A stretch of DNA of 64,000 nucleotides. Origin: Lasiosphaeris hirsuta (taxonomy: Eukaryota; Ascomycota; Sordariomycetes; Sordariales; Lasiosphaeriaceae). The stretch covers positions 3,100,001 to 3,164,000 of the forward strand of contig JAUKUA010000003.1 of the NCBI GenBank assembly GCA_030549175.1, in the 5' to 3' direction. Of the stretch, positions 33,601 to 45,323 are shown piece after piece; positions within the stretch are counted from its first letter, which is position 1; every line of letters starts with the position of its first letter. The notes beneath the pieces were generated by a model. It worked only from the letters and a program-made list of their open reading frames with translations, did no database searches and was not told where the DNA came from. The position numbers were made by a program, and so were the translations under genes.

Positions 33601-34676
33601 TGGGGCATCTAAACACAGCCACCAAGTATATGGTACGACTTGAGTCTTGTTCCAGCCAACGGGCTGGGTGCCTGCTAGGATTGAGCTTGATCCTTCTTGT
33701 CATCACACCGGGCATGGTGGCGGCCGCCGTCCCGGCTCCGTGCCTCGAGCCGGCGGCTGTCCCAGCCCGGAAGCCCCTCCTCCAACTCGGCCACCCCTCT
33801 TTCCTTGACATGGTACGATCGTCTTCTGCCATCGGGGCACCTGGTTGCAGGCTGTCTGCCGTGGCAACAGGCGTGGGGGCGGTTGTGCTGCGTTGCATCG
33901 GTGTGTGGAAATCGAGGTAAGGTTGCGCGCCAGGACGTGCTTGGCAAGGGACTCCATCCCTTAGATATTTCGCAGCCGAAGCCAGTGATAGGCGGTGCAG
34001 AATGGGACCCGCTTCTTGGCCGCCGCAGGGCATTGTCAGTACAGAGCAGGACAGAGCAGCCCGGGACACTACCCAGGCCTGTGTGGATGAATGGACGTGT
34101 ATTTGTATATATCTATGTCTCCGCGGGTGTATCTGCGGATGTCCCTGCGCATGTACTTGCATGCAATTGTATTTGTGGATTCTCTGTGTCCGCATATGTA
34201 GGTACCTTACAGACTTTCTCAATCTGGAGAGAGCTGGTGGAAGTATGGACGGGGTTGGGTACGGGTTGCTCTTTCTGTCTTCCAGAACTAAGGTACCCTC
34301 TATTGAGTGAGGTTCAATGGAATTTTGGGTTCTGCGCTCCTTCCCCTGGTGGCACGGGCTGGCTGCGGGCATGGTGGCATCGGCCCTGTATTATTTCCCG
34401 GGCCACTAAGGTGCCGGCTGCAGCCCACTTGTCCACTGTGAGCACCTCTCCACCCCTCCATCCACATAAACAAACCAAAGGGTGTTGCCACCCGGGCATC
34501 CGTTTCATCCATGCTTGGTCCGCGCCATTCCCGCTCCAACGGTTGTTAGCCAACACATAATCCCGAAAGAGAAAGAAAAACACTAAAATCACCATAAATC
34601 CTCCCAGCTGCACTAGAAGCCATTGCTTTAGCTGGATGTCTTCGCACGGTTCTCCCACCTCTCTGCTGGCCCCGCC
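30610..34676. other. 4-kb stretch without a recognised gene
   Basis: Frames such as 31033-31749 (-), 33491-34372 (-) and 33697-34560 (+) are open but overlap on opposite strands, are compositionally odd (His/Pro/Arg-rich) and match nothing I know. The last 2 kb is the upstream region of the Zn2Cys6 regulator gene. A T/G-rich low-complexity patch (GTATTTGTATATATC type) sits at ~34095-34200. Confidence 0.45.
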
Positions 34677-36977
34677 ATGACGCTCACCTTCTCCCATCTC
34701 AGCGCCGACAGCTTCGAGTCCCATCTCAAAGCTGGCCGCAAAAGGCCACGCGTGCGTGAAGCCGTGTCGTGCTGGCAATGCCGAACGCGCAAGATCAAAT
34801 GCAATCGCGAGCTGCCCTGCCAGCAATGCCAGGGCAGGGGCATTCCCTCTGAGTGTACCTACACTGCGCCCAAGGACCACCAACCGGCCCCGACGCGCAC
34901 GCGTCCACCGCGCAAGAGATCGGTCCCCGATGCCGTCGATGCCCAGGCCTCAGACTCGACATCTGTCGCGGTTCATCTTCAGACGCCCCCGGACAGCTCG
35001 CCCGAGCCCGCATCGGCTGTGGGAAAACGAGGAAGCATCACCAGCCGCGGCAACAATGCCTTCCAAGGCTCTGCCTTCAAGACGCGCATGATCGGCCTGA
35101 GCCACTGGATGGCGCCATGTAGCGAGATGATCGCCATCAAGGCCCTCCTCGACCGCTCTGTCGAGTTCCATGCAAGCCGGCAATCCCTCACCGAGCTGAA
35201 GGCTGTTCTGCGCGCCCGCAACGCACTTCCACCACCAAACCCCGCCCTCGCCCACATCGGCGATGCTGACAAGCTCGGCCTGTTGGTCCCAGACCGACAA
35301 ACTTGCGAGAGGTGGGTGGCCAAGTACTGCAGGACGTACAACCGTATTTACAGCATCCTCGACCCGGCTGCTGTGGCAGGCGATCTCGACGCCCTTTACT
35401 CGGGATCGCTGTCCAACCCCGTTCATATCGCAAAGCTCCTTCTGGCTCTTGCCATTGCCATGCAGGACACCGAGACGGAGCGGCTCTACGGCCGCAGACT
35501 TGCGCGATATGTCGAGGATTGCATTCACTCATCCTCCCGGTTTCAGAAACCCTGCATCGGCGTTGTGCAGGTCCTCCTCTTGCTCATTATCGTCAAGGTT
35601 ATCTCGGCATCTGACACGGACAAGATGTACGAGCTCCTGGCCCTTCAAGGCTTAACAAGCCAAATCGTTTCCAGTATGGGCCTGCATCGAGATCCCGCTC
35701 TGTTTGCCGAAGTGACGCCTTACAACGCCGAGATGAGAAAGCGGCTGTGGGCGTGTTTTGTACGGCTCAGTCTATACTATTGCATCCGAAGCGGTACCCA
35801 GCTCAATCTACGCCTAGACGAAAGCGACTGTCCGCCACCCACCATCACCGACCTCCACGTTCTGGAACCCTCCACGGCTAACAACTCATTCAGGCCTGGG
35901 TCCGAAAAGCATACCGAACTCGACATGGACTTTGGTATCGTTGCCGCTCGGCTCGCCAGGATAATAGCGCCCGTTCACCAGTCTCTCTACTCACCAAACC
36001 CACCCGACCTGGGCGAGCTGCAGAGAGAGTTGCAGGCGTCTTTCAGCACACTGCTAGCAGAAATACCGCCGGCGTTGCGGCATGGAGCCAAGACATCGGA
36101 CCCGATCGAAGAGCTGCAGCAATACCTCATCTCGGTCTCCATGCACAGCTTCATGTCAATCATCGCGCTCCACTACACGCTGGGAACCGGGACGGATCCG
36201 TCGCAGCGAAACCAGCTAACCGAGCTTTGGGACTACGCCAGCTCTGTCTTGCATCAATTTCAGAGCCTCTGCCAAAGTACGAAGGAGCTCCTCAACATGA
36301 CCTTTCATCTGCTTTGGGCCGATGCTGGTCGTGCTGCAATTACAGCCTGTTGGGTTATTGGGAGGCTCCGCCTGCTTGATGACAACCGCATCATGTCGTT
36401 TCACCCTCAACACACAATTTTTGTTTATCACCAACTGCTTACAAAGTCGCTGGCGTCCCTGTCTCAGATTTGGCAGAGCAGATACCATCTTGGGCCGGTT
36501 GCGGCCAAGGTCAGCGTCATCATAGGCATGACGGCCAGGGTTGTCGAGTATTTGTACTCGGAGCAGTACAGCTCTAGCAACATGCAACAGGAAGTCATGG
36601 ATCAAGGCGTGACAACTGCGGAGAAGCTGATTGCTGATATGAGGCTTGGCTTGCATCGGCGCCAGCCCCCAGCGCGTACAGGCACGGATATGACTACGCA
36701 GCCCTCCTCGCCCTTTCCAGCTCTGACGCTGGATACAAGTGGCCTCTCTCCATGGCACGCCGAGGGGCCCGGAATGCCAAGTTCATCCGTGCCTTCATCC
36801 GATAGCGCGACGTTTTTAGGACATGACTTCTTGTCATTCGGCTGCTATCCTGCCGACATGGCCTTTAACTCGCTGCTCCCCAATTTTCGATATCCCATCG
36901 AAGATACCAGTAGGTTACTGCCAGATCCTCCCCTGACATCTTATGACGACGCGCCTATGGAATCGCTCTGGGAGTAG
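34677..36977 (+). CDS. Zn2Cys6 transcription factor with fungal-specific domain
   Basis: This is a 766-residue single-exon ORF. The binuclear zinc cluster is at residues 32-60: C32-x2-C35-x6-C42-x5-C48-x2-C51-x8-C60, reading CWQCRTRKIKCNRELPCQQC. A basic run (AGRKRPRVRE) precedes it. A disordered Pro/Ser/Thr linker follows. The fungal_trans region (~225-480) contains LLLLIIVKVISAS, GLTSQIVSSMGLHRD and EMRKRLWACFVRLSLYYC. Such proteins bind CGG-type motifs, usually as homodimers, and control metabolic genes. The target is unknown. The only neighbour within 2 kb is a broken MFS transporter that converges on it, so it may have outlived a lost pathway. No intron was needed. Confidence 0.88.
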   Translation: MTLTFSHLSADSFESHLKAGRKRPRVREAVSCWQCRTRKIKCNRELPCQQCQGRGIPSECTYTAPKDHQPAPTRTRPPRKRSVPDAVDAQASDSTSVAVHLQTPPDSSPEPASAVGKRGSITSRGNNAFQGSAFKTRMIGLSHWMAPCSEMIAIKALLDRSVEFHASRQSLTELKAVLRARNALPPPNPALAHIGDADKLGLLVPDRQTCERWVAKYCRTYNRIYSILDPAAVAGDLDALYSGSLSNPVHIAKLLLALAIAMQDTETERLYGRRLARYVEDCIHSSSRFQKPCIGVVQVLLLLIIVKVISASDTDKMYELLALQGLTSQIVSSMGLHRDPALFAEVTPYNAEMRKRLWACFVRLSLYYCIRSGTQLNLRLDESDCPPPTITDLHVLEPSTANNSFRPGSEKHTELDMDFGIVAARLARIIAPVHQSLYSPNPPDLGELQRELQASFSTLLAEIPPALRHGAKTSDPIEELQQYLISVSMHSFMSIIALHYTLGTGTDPSQRNQLTELWDYASSVLHQFQSLCQSTKELLNMTFHLLWADAGRAAITACWVIGRLRLLDDNRIMSFHPQHTIFVYHQLLTKSLASLSQIWQSRYHLGPVAAKVSVIIGMTARVVEYLYSEQYSSSNMQQEVMDQGVTTAEKLIADMRLGLHRRQPPARTGTDMTTQPSSPFPALTLDTSGLSPWHAEGPGMPSSSVPSSDSATFLGHDFLSFGCYPADMAFNSLLPNFRYPIEDTSRLLPDPPLTSYDDAPMESLWE

Positions 36978-37335
36978 CATTCTTTTTGTTTTGATATTTA
37001 CCGCTTCGGCGTACTACTCAGTTGGATCATGTCACCTGTTGGAGCGCGGCGGACGTATAGAAAAGTTCCGTGTCGGACAGCTACTGGGCTGTTCTGTTGA
37101 TTTTGGCTACGGTGCAACGACTTTGGAATGATTCCCCATCAACTCATGAATAATGCTATCATTCGGCCCTCTTTCTACGAGGGTGGATTTAATACCTTTG
37201 TCTGGAATGAAAGTGCAACGTCCTTCCTTGGATTCTCTAATTATTATCCCATCTGATTATCCGGCGCCTGTCGAATCCGGACTGCTCAACTAATACGGCG
37301 CCCGATCGGGCCCTGGTTTATCCAACCTCCTCCGT
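36978..37335. other. Convergent 3' region, Zn2Cys6 gene and MFS pseudogene
   Basis: 358 bp, no gene seen. Confidence 0.5.
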
Positions 37336-38601
37336 TTACGAAGCCTTCACCACGGCAAACCCAACCTTGATAACTCGAACGACTATGAGAAGCAAGCCCC
37401 CCACTATGACAGTAGCACCAGCAAACGTCAGCGCACCCCAATAAGTCGGCCTGCCAGCCGCAATGGACTGTCTCTCAAGGATAGCGCCAGCCACAGGGCT
37501 TCCAATCAGTAGACCCAAACCTGAAGCGAACATGGTCATTCCCATGTTGGTACCCAGCATGGAGAGGTCAGGGTAAATCGACGCCACGTCAGCGGGTAGG
37601 ATGGCCTGGATAGACCCGCTGGCGAAGCCTAGGAAGAAGGAGATGGCGATAAGACTTAACTGCGCTTCGGCCCTGATCCACGCAAGGATAACGATGCCCG
37701 AAATCACTACGGCGGGTATCATGACAAATAGATTGCCAATCTTGTCAGCAAGGGCGGACGGGACGAGTCGGCCTGGGACAGAGCCCGCGTTCATGATCAT
37801 GAGCAGGTAGAAGGCCAGATCGGGGAGACGCCAATGTCGAGGGCGTACTCTCCAACGTGGAAGAAGGGGATGTAGATGCCGATGAAGGTGAAGAAGACGG
37901 CAAAAAGCCAGACGGCGAAGGCAGGGTCCCGAAGTTCTACCGCGTTGATGAGCGGGCCGGACCTACGAGGGGGGAGGCGCGGCTTCATGATGGCAACGGG
38001 GACGAGGAGGGTGGCGAGCATCACAAATCCCATAACACGGGCCGCCCATAGTATCCCGACCGAGAGAATGAGGCGCTTCAAGAGGACGGGGTAGTTAATA
38101 CCGCTGATATCGGTGTAAAAGTATCCGGCGTCAAGCAGCCGGCCGCACAGGACGCAGACGACGAGCATGAGGAAGGCCTGGACGGACCCGATCCACGAGA
38201 TGGCCGACTCGGTGGAGGCGCTGAGGAAGCTAGCCGAGTACTCGGACTGGAAGATGCCGAAGGTGTTGAGAAGACCCCATGTATTGAGGTTCAGGAAGAA
38301 TGCACCGAGAACTTGCAGCCTGCCGTGTGTTACCTATTGGCATGGTGTTTTCCACTTGTCTTCCAACCAAGACTCACCAGGCTGTGAGGCCACCGTCGGG
38401 AGGCGGTGGGGGGCCGGCATGCTCGGCGGCGGCGAAGGCAGATGCCTCGTTCTTGACAAAGGCGGGATCCCTGCCGCCGCCACTGCTGTCGCTGGTGATG
38501 GTGTCGTCGAGCGCGGTGGCGGCGCCTCCGGTGAGGTCTCCGAAAGAATGGTAGCCTGACACCAGCCTCTCGGGAGCCGCTCTGGTGGCGGTTGAAGCCA
38601 T
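37336..38601 (-). pseudogene. Monocarboxylate-type MFS transporter, broken
   Basis: The reading starts at ATG 38601 with a Gly/Pro-rich cytosolic tail ending PPPPPDGGLTAW, the entry motif of fungal MCT-like MFS proteins. After a short intron it continues LQVLGAFFLNLNTWGLLNTFGIFQ and SWIGSVQAFLMLVV. Two lesions follow. First, GRLLDAGYFY joins directly to INYPVLLKRLILSVG. The intervening helices, about 75 residues in relatives, are missing without a frameshift. Second, near 37830 the frame breaks by one base: GVSP is followed by a stop, while the next frame resumes with the TM7-12 half (GRLVPSALADKIGNL to the end). The C-terminal helices are otherwise well preserved, so the decay looks recent. 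Confidence 0.75.
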
Positions 38602-41600
38602 TCTGGGCTGTGCTTCGGTTGTGAGAGAAAGAAGAGGGTTGGAAGGGTCGTGGGAACGAGGGACGTGATTTATCTGGTCTTCTCCCCCCACCCTCCGAGG
38701 CTGGCGTCGAGAGTCTGACGGCGTGAGTGCTCCGCTGCTACGGGGCGAGATGGCCGGTCACGGTTGCAAGCCAGGGCTACTTCTCGGAAAGGTGCACGCG
38801 GGTCACGATACAAATGGCGGGGAAAGGGGCGAGGAGAATTCTAGAATCCCTCGCGATTCTCAGCTGAAAGGTATGATTTCTCTCCTAGCTGGATATGGCG
38901 TGACAGCTTGCCCTGGAGAAGGCTGATGCTATAATAGAGAGGAATGCTCCGGGTGGTAGCCAACAGGCAAATACAAGATAATAGCGGCACAGCTTCAATT
39001 GAAAGCCGGCTTCTCAACGCATCAATCAATACAGATATTTCACGCTCAGTCAATCTGATTTAAATAAACAATGAAGCCCGTTTCTATGCTCCCGGTGCTG
39101 TTCTGATCACCAGCCGCATCCTTTCAGGGGCTGGTGTTTAATTACCTCTTTCAGACTCCAGCTCCAAAGACGGACCTGAACAGCCAAAACCGATTTGACA
39201 TTGTGAGCAGGGTTGGGTTGGGGCTTTCGGTGTGCAGTCGGAGACACGACGGGTTTAAATTTCCCTTTTGGGCTGCCGCCCACTTAAACACAGACTTGAA
39301 CCCCCTTTGTCCAAACAGCAGTCTCAACCAGCATCACTTTCGAGACCCTGGCACCCATCATTTTATGTTTTGTCATCAGAGCTTCCGCAGGGCCCTCGGG
39401 GCTGCTTGAAAACAATTGCTGGTAAATTGTTAGGTACCCGGAAAGTACCCTTTGCGTCTTCGCTCTCAGCTTCGCACACGTTTTGTCAGCAAGCCACTGC
39501 ATCGAGGCCTTGATTTGGACTTCACATAATCGCGGACCAATCGGGACAGAAACAACAAATACTTGGATGGCAACGACAACCCGGGCACTCGAGTCGCCAC
39601 CTCGGGATCGAGATGTGGGGAACTATGGAATAGTAATCAAGAAAGAAGGACGGGCATTTGTAGAAATGGGGTTTGGATCAAGATGGGATTTTGGAAACGA
39701 GGTGCTTACTGAGGACAATAAGTACCTCACTTGCTGCTTGACATCCCTTGGCACTTGGTCGAATGCCTCCCGCGGCCTGTTCATCGAGGCCTCAACCCAT
39801 CCATGTGGCAGCCACGGTTCATGCCAAGACTCACTCAGCACTGCTGTACCGCTGCACTGCAAGATCCCGGCCTGGGCAGCAAGGTCCTGCATGTAACCAC
39901 GAACCGGGCCACCTCGGACTTGGAACTCACCGCCGCTCAGGGTCCACGTGGAGAAGGTCCATGTCTCCCGTTATCTCTCGCGCTGTCAATGCAGCCCAGA
40001 CGGTCTGGCCAGGATCTAGTCCATGGCAGGAGCACAATGGGGTGAGATCTGCCTGCCTGTCTGGGTAAGGTAGATCCCCAAGACCTGCGCTGCCAAACGG
40101 TTGGGTAGGTAGTTAGGTATGCACTCACTTGGAATGCCACGACGTGCAACTCAAAGTGAGTCATGCCCAACAAGGTCGACTGATGGTTCATCTAGTAGGC
40201 AAGGTACGAGTCGGCAAGATAAGACAGATACCTACTTTTCTTTACCTTGACTGGTAGCAAGTCGGCAATTGCCAGCAAACATCAGGGGGTTCCCCTTCCC
40301 CAGACTCTCCTGCTCTGGCAGATGGCACAGCAGCCCCGGTGTAACCATTCAGCTTACTGGTTCCGGTATTCTTGACAAGGGAGGTCAGGTAGGGCGACAT
40401 GGTGGCCACGTGGGAACTATGGGTAAGGATTGTGAAACCTAGTCTACGGGTACGGACACCAGCTCTGCGAGTGACAAAGCCTGGTGCAGACGCAAGGCCC
40501 AAGTGTGCCGTTAGCCTACCCAGCCAGGTCGGGTACCATTGGCAGGGCACGGCAGCATATTGCCGACGCCTGCCATGAGCCCTGCCTATCAGCTGCCCCG
40601 CTCGTTCGCGTTCCTGGGAGAAATCAGGATTCTGTGATAACAACGGAGATCGCTAGACCTTGGCACTGGCAGTTGGCGCGGAGTCAGCCACCCGCTTCTT
40701 GAACTTAAACTTGATCAAGCCTTTTCCGCGGCTGATCAGCACGAGCTTGAATTATTCACTGCATTCTCGGCAAGTCTTAGGTGGGAGCTTCTGCCCCTGC
40801 TACTGTTTCTGCCACCCGGATTCCGCGGTTACCGCCCGGGTTCTGCAATCACCATCCGGATTCTGAACCGTTGCTAGAGGTATGCAGCATCGCGGTCACC
40901 GCTACTCGTACGGAAATGCTTCATGCCAGACTACTTGGAAATAACAGGGCGCCGACTTGGAGCGAGAAGCAGGAAAAAGAACTGGGGAGGGGGGGAGGAG
41001 GGGGAGGAGGAGTTTATAGCCACGAGAGTGGAGTCAGTTGTGCCAATCTGCCTAGATATTATAATGGGGACAGTTCGCAGCTGCCGTCCGCTCACCTGAG
41101 CCGGTAGATTTACACAGCTCCTTCCTGCCACTTTCAGGCCAGGCAGCATTAGGTAAACTCCTCAGCGTCGTGTGTCAGAAAACCATTTCGTTTCGGCCGT
41201 GGTCATTTGGAAACATCGAGGTAGGTAGCCCACGTTTTGATGATTATCCTGTGTTATCCTGTGATTCAGAGGCGCTAGGTATTTGTTGTTGTTTTTTTAT
41301 GCCCTTCCATATTCCCTCAGATCGTATTACGAGGATACGCGACGAAAAGGGGGGGGGGGGGGATAGCTTTCATGAGGCATTACTTGCAGTTTATTTGCAG
41401 TAGCTTCCTCCGAACTAATGTCCCATTATTGAAAGCACCCCATTCCATGTGCGTTACTCAAAACCCATGTGGTAGCATGGCAGCACATTGGTGCTGAAAA
41501 CAGAAGCCGCCGCAATATATCGAAATACTCAAAGGGAAGTCAAGGAGAAAGACAAACAACAAACCATTGTCGGCAATTTCTCTAAATTCCCAAAACACCA

Positions 41601-41657
41601 ATGCAAACTCGCTGGGATACAAATATACACTTCACAAACAAGGAAACAGAAAGCAGA
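38602..41657. other. 3-kb stretch without a recognised gene
   Basis: No frame resembles a known protein. It carries a G14 run at 41349-41362 and short imperfect repeats (CACCCGGATTC-like) near 40810-40865. It is the 5' flank of the MFS pseudogene and the 3' flank of the chloroperoxidase-like gene. Confidence 0.45.
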
Positions 41658-42604
41658 TCACAAACTTACGTCCTGGACCTTTTTCACCAAGGCCAGGAGC
41701 TCCGCGACGGTCAGGGGCTTATCTGACCGCTCGAAGCCCTCTTCGAATGGAAGACGTTCATGCTCTGCAACACAATGTCAGTTGATAGTCCGGGCGGTAG
41801 AGAAACTAAGGGACCAAAGCCTACCAAACAGGGTGCGCACCCAATCCGTTCTTGCGTTCCCTTCGATTCCTTCACCGAAAACACGGAGGTACAGACTCGT
41901 TTCGATGGCACTGAAGCGCAGTCCGCTCTCGTCCAGGTGAAACTTGGGGTTTGCCTTGGGCGCAGCCGCGAGACGGTCCTTGCGAGCTTGGGCAGCCGTT
42001 TCGATCGAAATGGTGTCGGATGTAAAGTGCGCGGCCACTGTGGCCCAAATCTCGGGGGCGAAGGTGTGGTTGTCGCCCGAGTTGTCGTCGTTTCTGCTCA
42101 GGCTGCCGTCGTGCTCGATGACTGTTTGCGGCCGACCGTAAGTAGTCGCTTCACCCGATTGTTTTCCACCGGAAACTCGTGCACTTGCTCACCTCCGTGC
42201 TTATTCAAGTCACTCAAGTGGAATGTCAAGAGATTCCCCGTCGACGATGCTTGCAGGGCCTTGACACCCACGATCAAGGTCGCATCGGGCGCAAGGTTGA
42301 CACCCTCTTTGGCGCCTGTGATGAGGCGCGCGAGCGAGACGTTCTTGCCATCCCGTGGAAGATAGCCGTGGTTGGCGAGCGCATTTACCATGGGGCACGG
42401 ACTACGGACTGGAGGAGTTCACGGTTATTAGCGAGCTGGGTCGCCGCACAACATGAGAACTTCTCGAGTCAAATACGTACGGTCGGTCGGCGACGGCTTC
42501 TGCCAAGAGTGATCGTCATCCTTGTCCTTGCCCGTGACGGCCTCGATGGCGCTGGTGAGGATGTTGGAGAGGACCGAGAAGACCTTGAGACCTAGGGCCG
42601 CCAT
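41658..42604 (-). CDS. Chloroperoxidase-family heme-thiolate peroxidase
   Basis: Exons 42604-42481, 42408-42193, 42121-41825 and 41764-41658 give 247 residues; all introns are GT-AG and 60-72 nt. SPCPMVNALANHGYLPRDG carries the heme-ligating Cys46 in the PCP motif. IEHDGSLSR and the C-terminal ERLPFEEGFERS also match the chloroperoxidase/unspecific peroxygenase (HTP) family. Enzymes of this family halogenate or oxygenate substrates with H2O2. The N-terminus (ALGLKVFSVLSNILTSAIEA) is only weakly signal-like, so secretion is uncertain. The stop codon lies inside GACGTAAGTTTG, whose GTAAGT is a perfect donor, so a further 3' exon is possible. The ADH at 44108 is the next intact gene; functional linkage is not shown. 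Confidence 0.88.
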
Positions 42605-44107
42605 GTTTGGTGAGTCTGCTTGGCTGATTGAAGCCGACGTCAGGCCAGATGCTGACGGTGGAGGAGTGAGAAGAGTGATGGCAATTTAAATTCGGTTGAT
42701 CTGTCCTGCGACAAGCGGATGAACCAGGACCAGGTCGCGACCAAGGCGGGCCACGAGCTTGGGGCTTGGGGTTACCGAGTCTTTGTGAAACGGTGAGCCT
42801 GGCACAGTGGCACCTGCTGGGCGCCTGCTGACAAGGGCGTAGTGCACGAGACGCAGAATGCGAGAATGCGTGTCACGGTAGCTGCGTAACATGAACATGT
42901 ACATGGTGGCCCAATCAGGCAAGAAAGCGGCAGGATATCAAAATGGGACAGAGCAGATAAATGTCCCGTTTTGGGGATTCCAGTCAATTGAAAACCCCCG
43001 GGTCTTTTGCCGGCGCGAGCCCGAGGCGTCGGCGTCAAGAACCGGTAGAGACGGAGCCAATGAGACACTTGGAGGCTGCTTCGGGGAGGCCTGATTCGCT
43101 CGCCATTTCGCTCAACTCCAGGGTCCAGACCAGGCATGCAAGGTGACGTGGAACGGCTAGTTGGCGTAAAAAAACGTCTCATCCGATGGCCGCAGGACGC
43201 TGTATTGGTCTCGAAGCCACTAACACACCACCAGCGCATCTGCCCCCAACACAAATAGGTAGAGAGGATAGTCGACCGCGCAGCGTGCCTAGATACCTAG
43301 TACTTATCTTGATGTCCTGTGAGAACTTCACAGTGCAGTCATCGCAAAGCCAAAGGGTTTCTTGATTTTATTCCAGCCCTCTTTTTATTTCTTTTATTTC
43401 TTTTTGCCTTCTTCGCGTTATTTTTTTTTTTTTTTTGGGGGGGGGGGATTGCTGTAGCCACCACTAGCGCCCATCGAATGCCCGAGGTTGAGTTCATCAG
43501 GTGGTTTTCATCCTGACACCAACTGGGTATCTCATATTGATCAACACGAGATTGACCGTAGCGGCTTCCTAACTTGGGCATCATGGCGAATGGGAACAGC
43601 GAAACAAAGATGAGTCTGGAACAGGCCGAGGTGGGGATGAAAACGTCACGTAGCCGGACTTTGCTGATGACCCCTCATCTCCATCGACGCAGCAATGACA
43701 CTTTAGCCTTGCTTTATTCGCTAGTGTGCAACCTCAATGGTTGTATATTGATTTTTAGATTTGTCATAATGAAAGATCAAGAAAGACCTTAATGAAACGT
43801 CAGACCCGCTTAGTTCGCATGCCGGCTCCACTCACAGAGTCAGCTACGTCTTCGCGGGGGTTCAAACTGCAATTATATACTTTATCCAGCAGGGGCATTT
43901 TAAGGTTGTGGACGTCACAGGCTAGCAAACCAAACAAACCGGTAGAGGTCGGCCCCGGAATCATATATCCTTAAAGTTCAAGCCCGCCCCTACCGTCTAT
44001 CGTTTCCCGTCCTTTCGCCTCTCATCTCCAACTCCTACCTATTCAGTCGCATGACCCGAAGGGTTTGGTACAAACGATAGTCATAACCACCGAACCCGCC
44101 AACGAAG
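42605..44107. other. Divergent intergenic region, chloroperoxidase-like and ADH genes
   Basis: 1.5 kb with no supported gene. A homopolymer junction is listed separately. Confidence 0.5.
43421..43447. repeat. T16-G11 homopolymer junction
   Basis: Sixteen T (43421-43436) run directly into eleven G (43437-43447). The run length may be affected by sequencing error. Confidence 0.85.
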
Positions 44108-45217
44108 ATGGCGTCCGAGTCACCCATATCCCCCACAATGCTCGCAGCCCAAGTCCGGGCCTACGACACCCCTTACGTCCTCACCACTGTCCCGGTGCCC
44201 TCCAACCTCGGCCCTCACGACCTGCTCATCAAGGTGGCCGCCGCATCGCACTGCCACACGGACGCGATGGTGCGCGCCGGCATCTTCGGCACGCACCTGC
44301 CCTGCACGGGCTCGCACGAGGGCGCGGGCACCGTCGTCAAAACCGGATCTGCCGTGACCTCGTTCCAGGCCGGCGACCGCGTCATGTGCGGCCTCCCGCT
44401 GGAGCCTTGCGGGACCTGCGCCGACTGTACGGGACCCGAGAACCAGACGCACTACTGCACGAACACCAAGGGCGCCGTCGGGGTCGTGAGCAACGGGTGC
44501 TTTGCCGAGTACGTACGGGTGGACGCGCGCAGCACCACGGCGGTGCCGGATGCGGTGTCGCTGGTCAGTGCGGCCCCGCTTGCCTGCGCGGGACGGACGG
44601 TGTGGCGGGCGGTGGAGCAGGTTGGGCTGGGGGAGGGGCAGTGGTTGGCCATTGTTGGGTCGGGGGGCGGGCTGGGACACATCGGGATCCAGTTTGCGAA
44701 GAAGAGGGGGCTGAGGGTTATCGGCATCGACGCGAGGGACGAGGGGCTGGCGCTGTCCAGGGAGGCGGGGGCCGATGTGGTCATTGATGCGAGGAAGGGG
44801 AAGGAGCAGGTGGTCAAGGAAGTGCACGAGGTGACGGGCGAGCAGGCAGGGGCCGATGCGACGATTACCCTGGCCGATGCCGACAGCGCGGCAGCTTTGG
44901 CGTGTGCCGCGACGAGGATGCATGGAACCATGCTGCAGATTGCACAGCCGATTGAGGTCCAAATTCCGTTTCACGAGTTCATATTCAGGGATATCCGCGT
45001 GAGAGGGAGTGTGCTGTGCTCGCCCGGGGAGAGCAAGGAGATGATGGAGTTTGTTGCTCTGAATGGGATCGACGTCAAGGCAAATCTGTTCCATGGGCTG
45101 GAAAAGATTCACGACTTGGTCGAGAAGGTGGAGCAAGGTAAAATCCAGGGCAAGGCTATCATTATCGTGGACGAGGAGCAAATATGGCGCGAGGAGGAGC
45201 TTGGTGCCGAGTTTTGA
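44108..45217 (+). CDS. Zinc-dependent alcohol dehydrogenase
   Basis: This is a 369-residue single-exon ORF of the medium-chain dehydrogenase family. Catalytic zinc ligands are C49 (in SHCHTDA), H70 (GSHEGAG) and the Cys in APLACAGRTVWRA, all at the positions of yeast Adh1. Structural zinc ligands are C101, C104, C107 and C117 (CGTCADC...HYC). The NAD(P) site reads VGSGGGLGHIGIQFAKKRG. The enzyme interconverts alcohols and aldehydes; length and domain order fit the yeast-type tetrameric ADHs, but the C-terminal substrate region is divergent, so the substrate is open. The gene is strongly GC-rich at third positions. The stop codon is 106 bp from the convergent GFA-domain fragment. Confidence 0.93.
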   Translation: MASESPISPTMLAAQVRAYDTPYVLTTVPVPSNLGPHDLLIKVAAASHCHTDAMVRAGIFGTHLPCTGSHEGAGTVVKTGSAVTSFQAGDRVMCGLPLEPCGTCADCTGPENQTHYCTNTKGAVGVVSNGCFAEYVRVDARSTTAVPDAVSLVSAAPLACAGRTVWRAVEQVGLGEGQWLAIVGSGGGLGHIGIQFAKKRGLRVIGIDARDEGLALSREAGADVVIDARKGKEQVVKEVHEVTGEQAGADATITLADADSAAALACAATRMHGTMLQIAQPIEVQIPFHEFIFRDIRVRGSVLCSPGESKEMMEFVALNGIDVKANLFHGLEKIHDLVEKVEQGKIQGKAIIIVDEEQIWREEELGAEF

Positions 45218-45323
45218 GTTCACACACTAGATACCACCTATTCCTTGATCTCTTGCTTGTGAAACAACATCTGTGGGAATGTGATCAAAGCCTTCTGGAG
45301 AACCCAGGGTAATGAGATTCAAT

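Noticed and set aside
33491..34560. Two long overlapping open frames on opposite strands (293 and 287 residues)
   Set aside because: Neither has recognisable motifs or splice support, and both are low-complexity and overlapping.
44120..45223. 367-residue open frame antisense to the whole ADH gene
   Set aside because: It mirrors a GC3-rich coding sequence and its translation (Arg/His/Leu/Pro-rich) matches no family; a codon-bias shadow.
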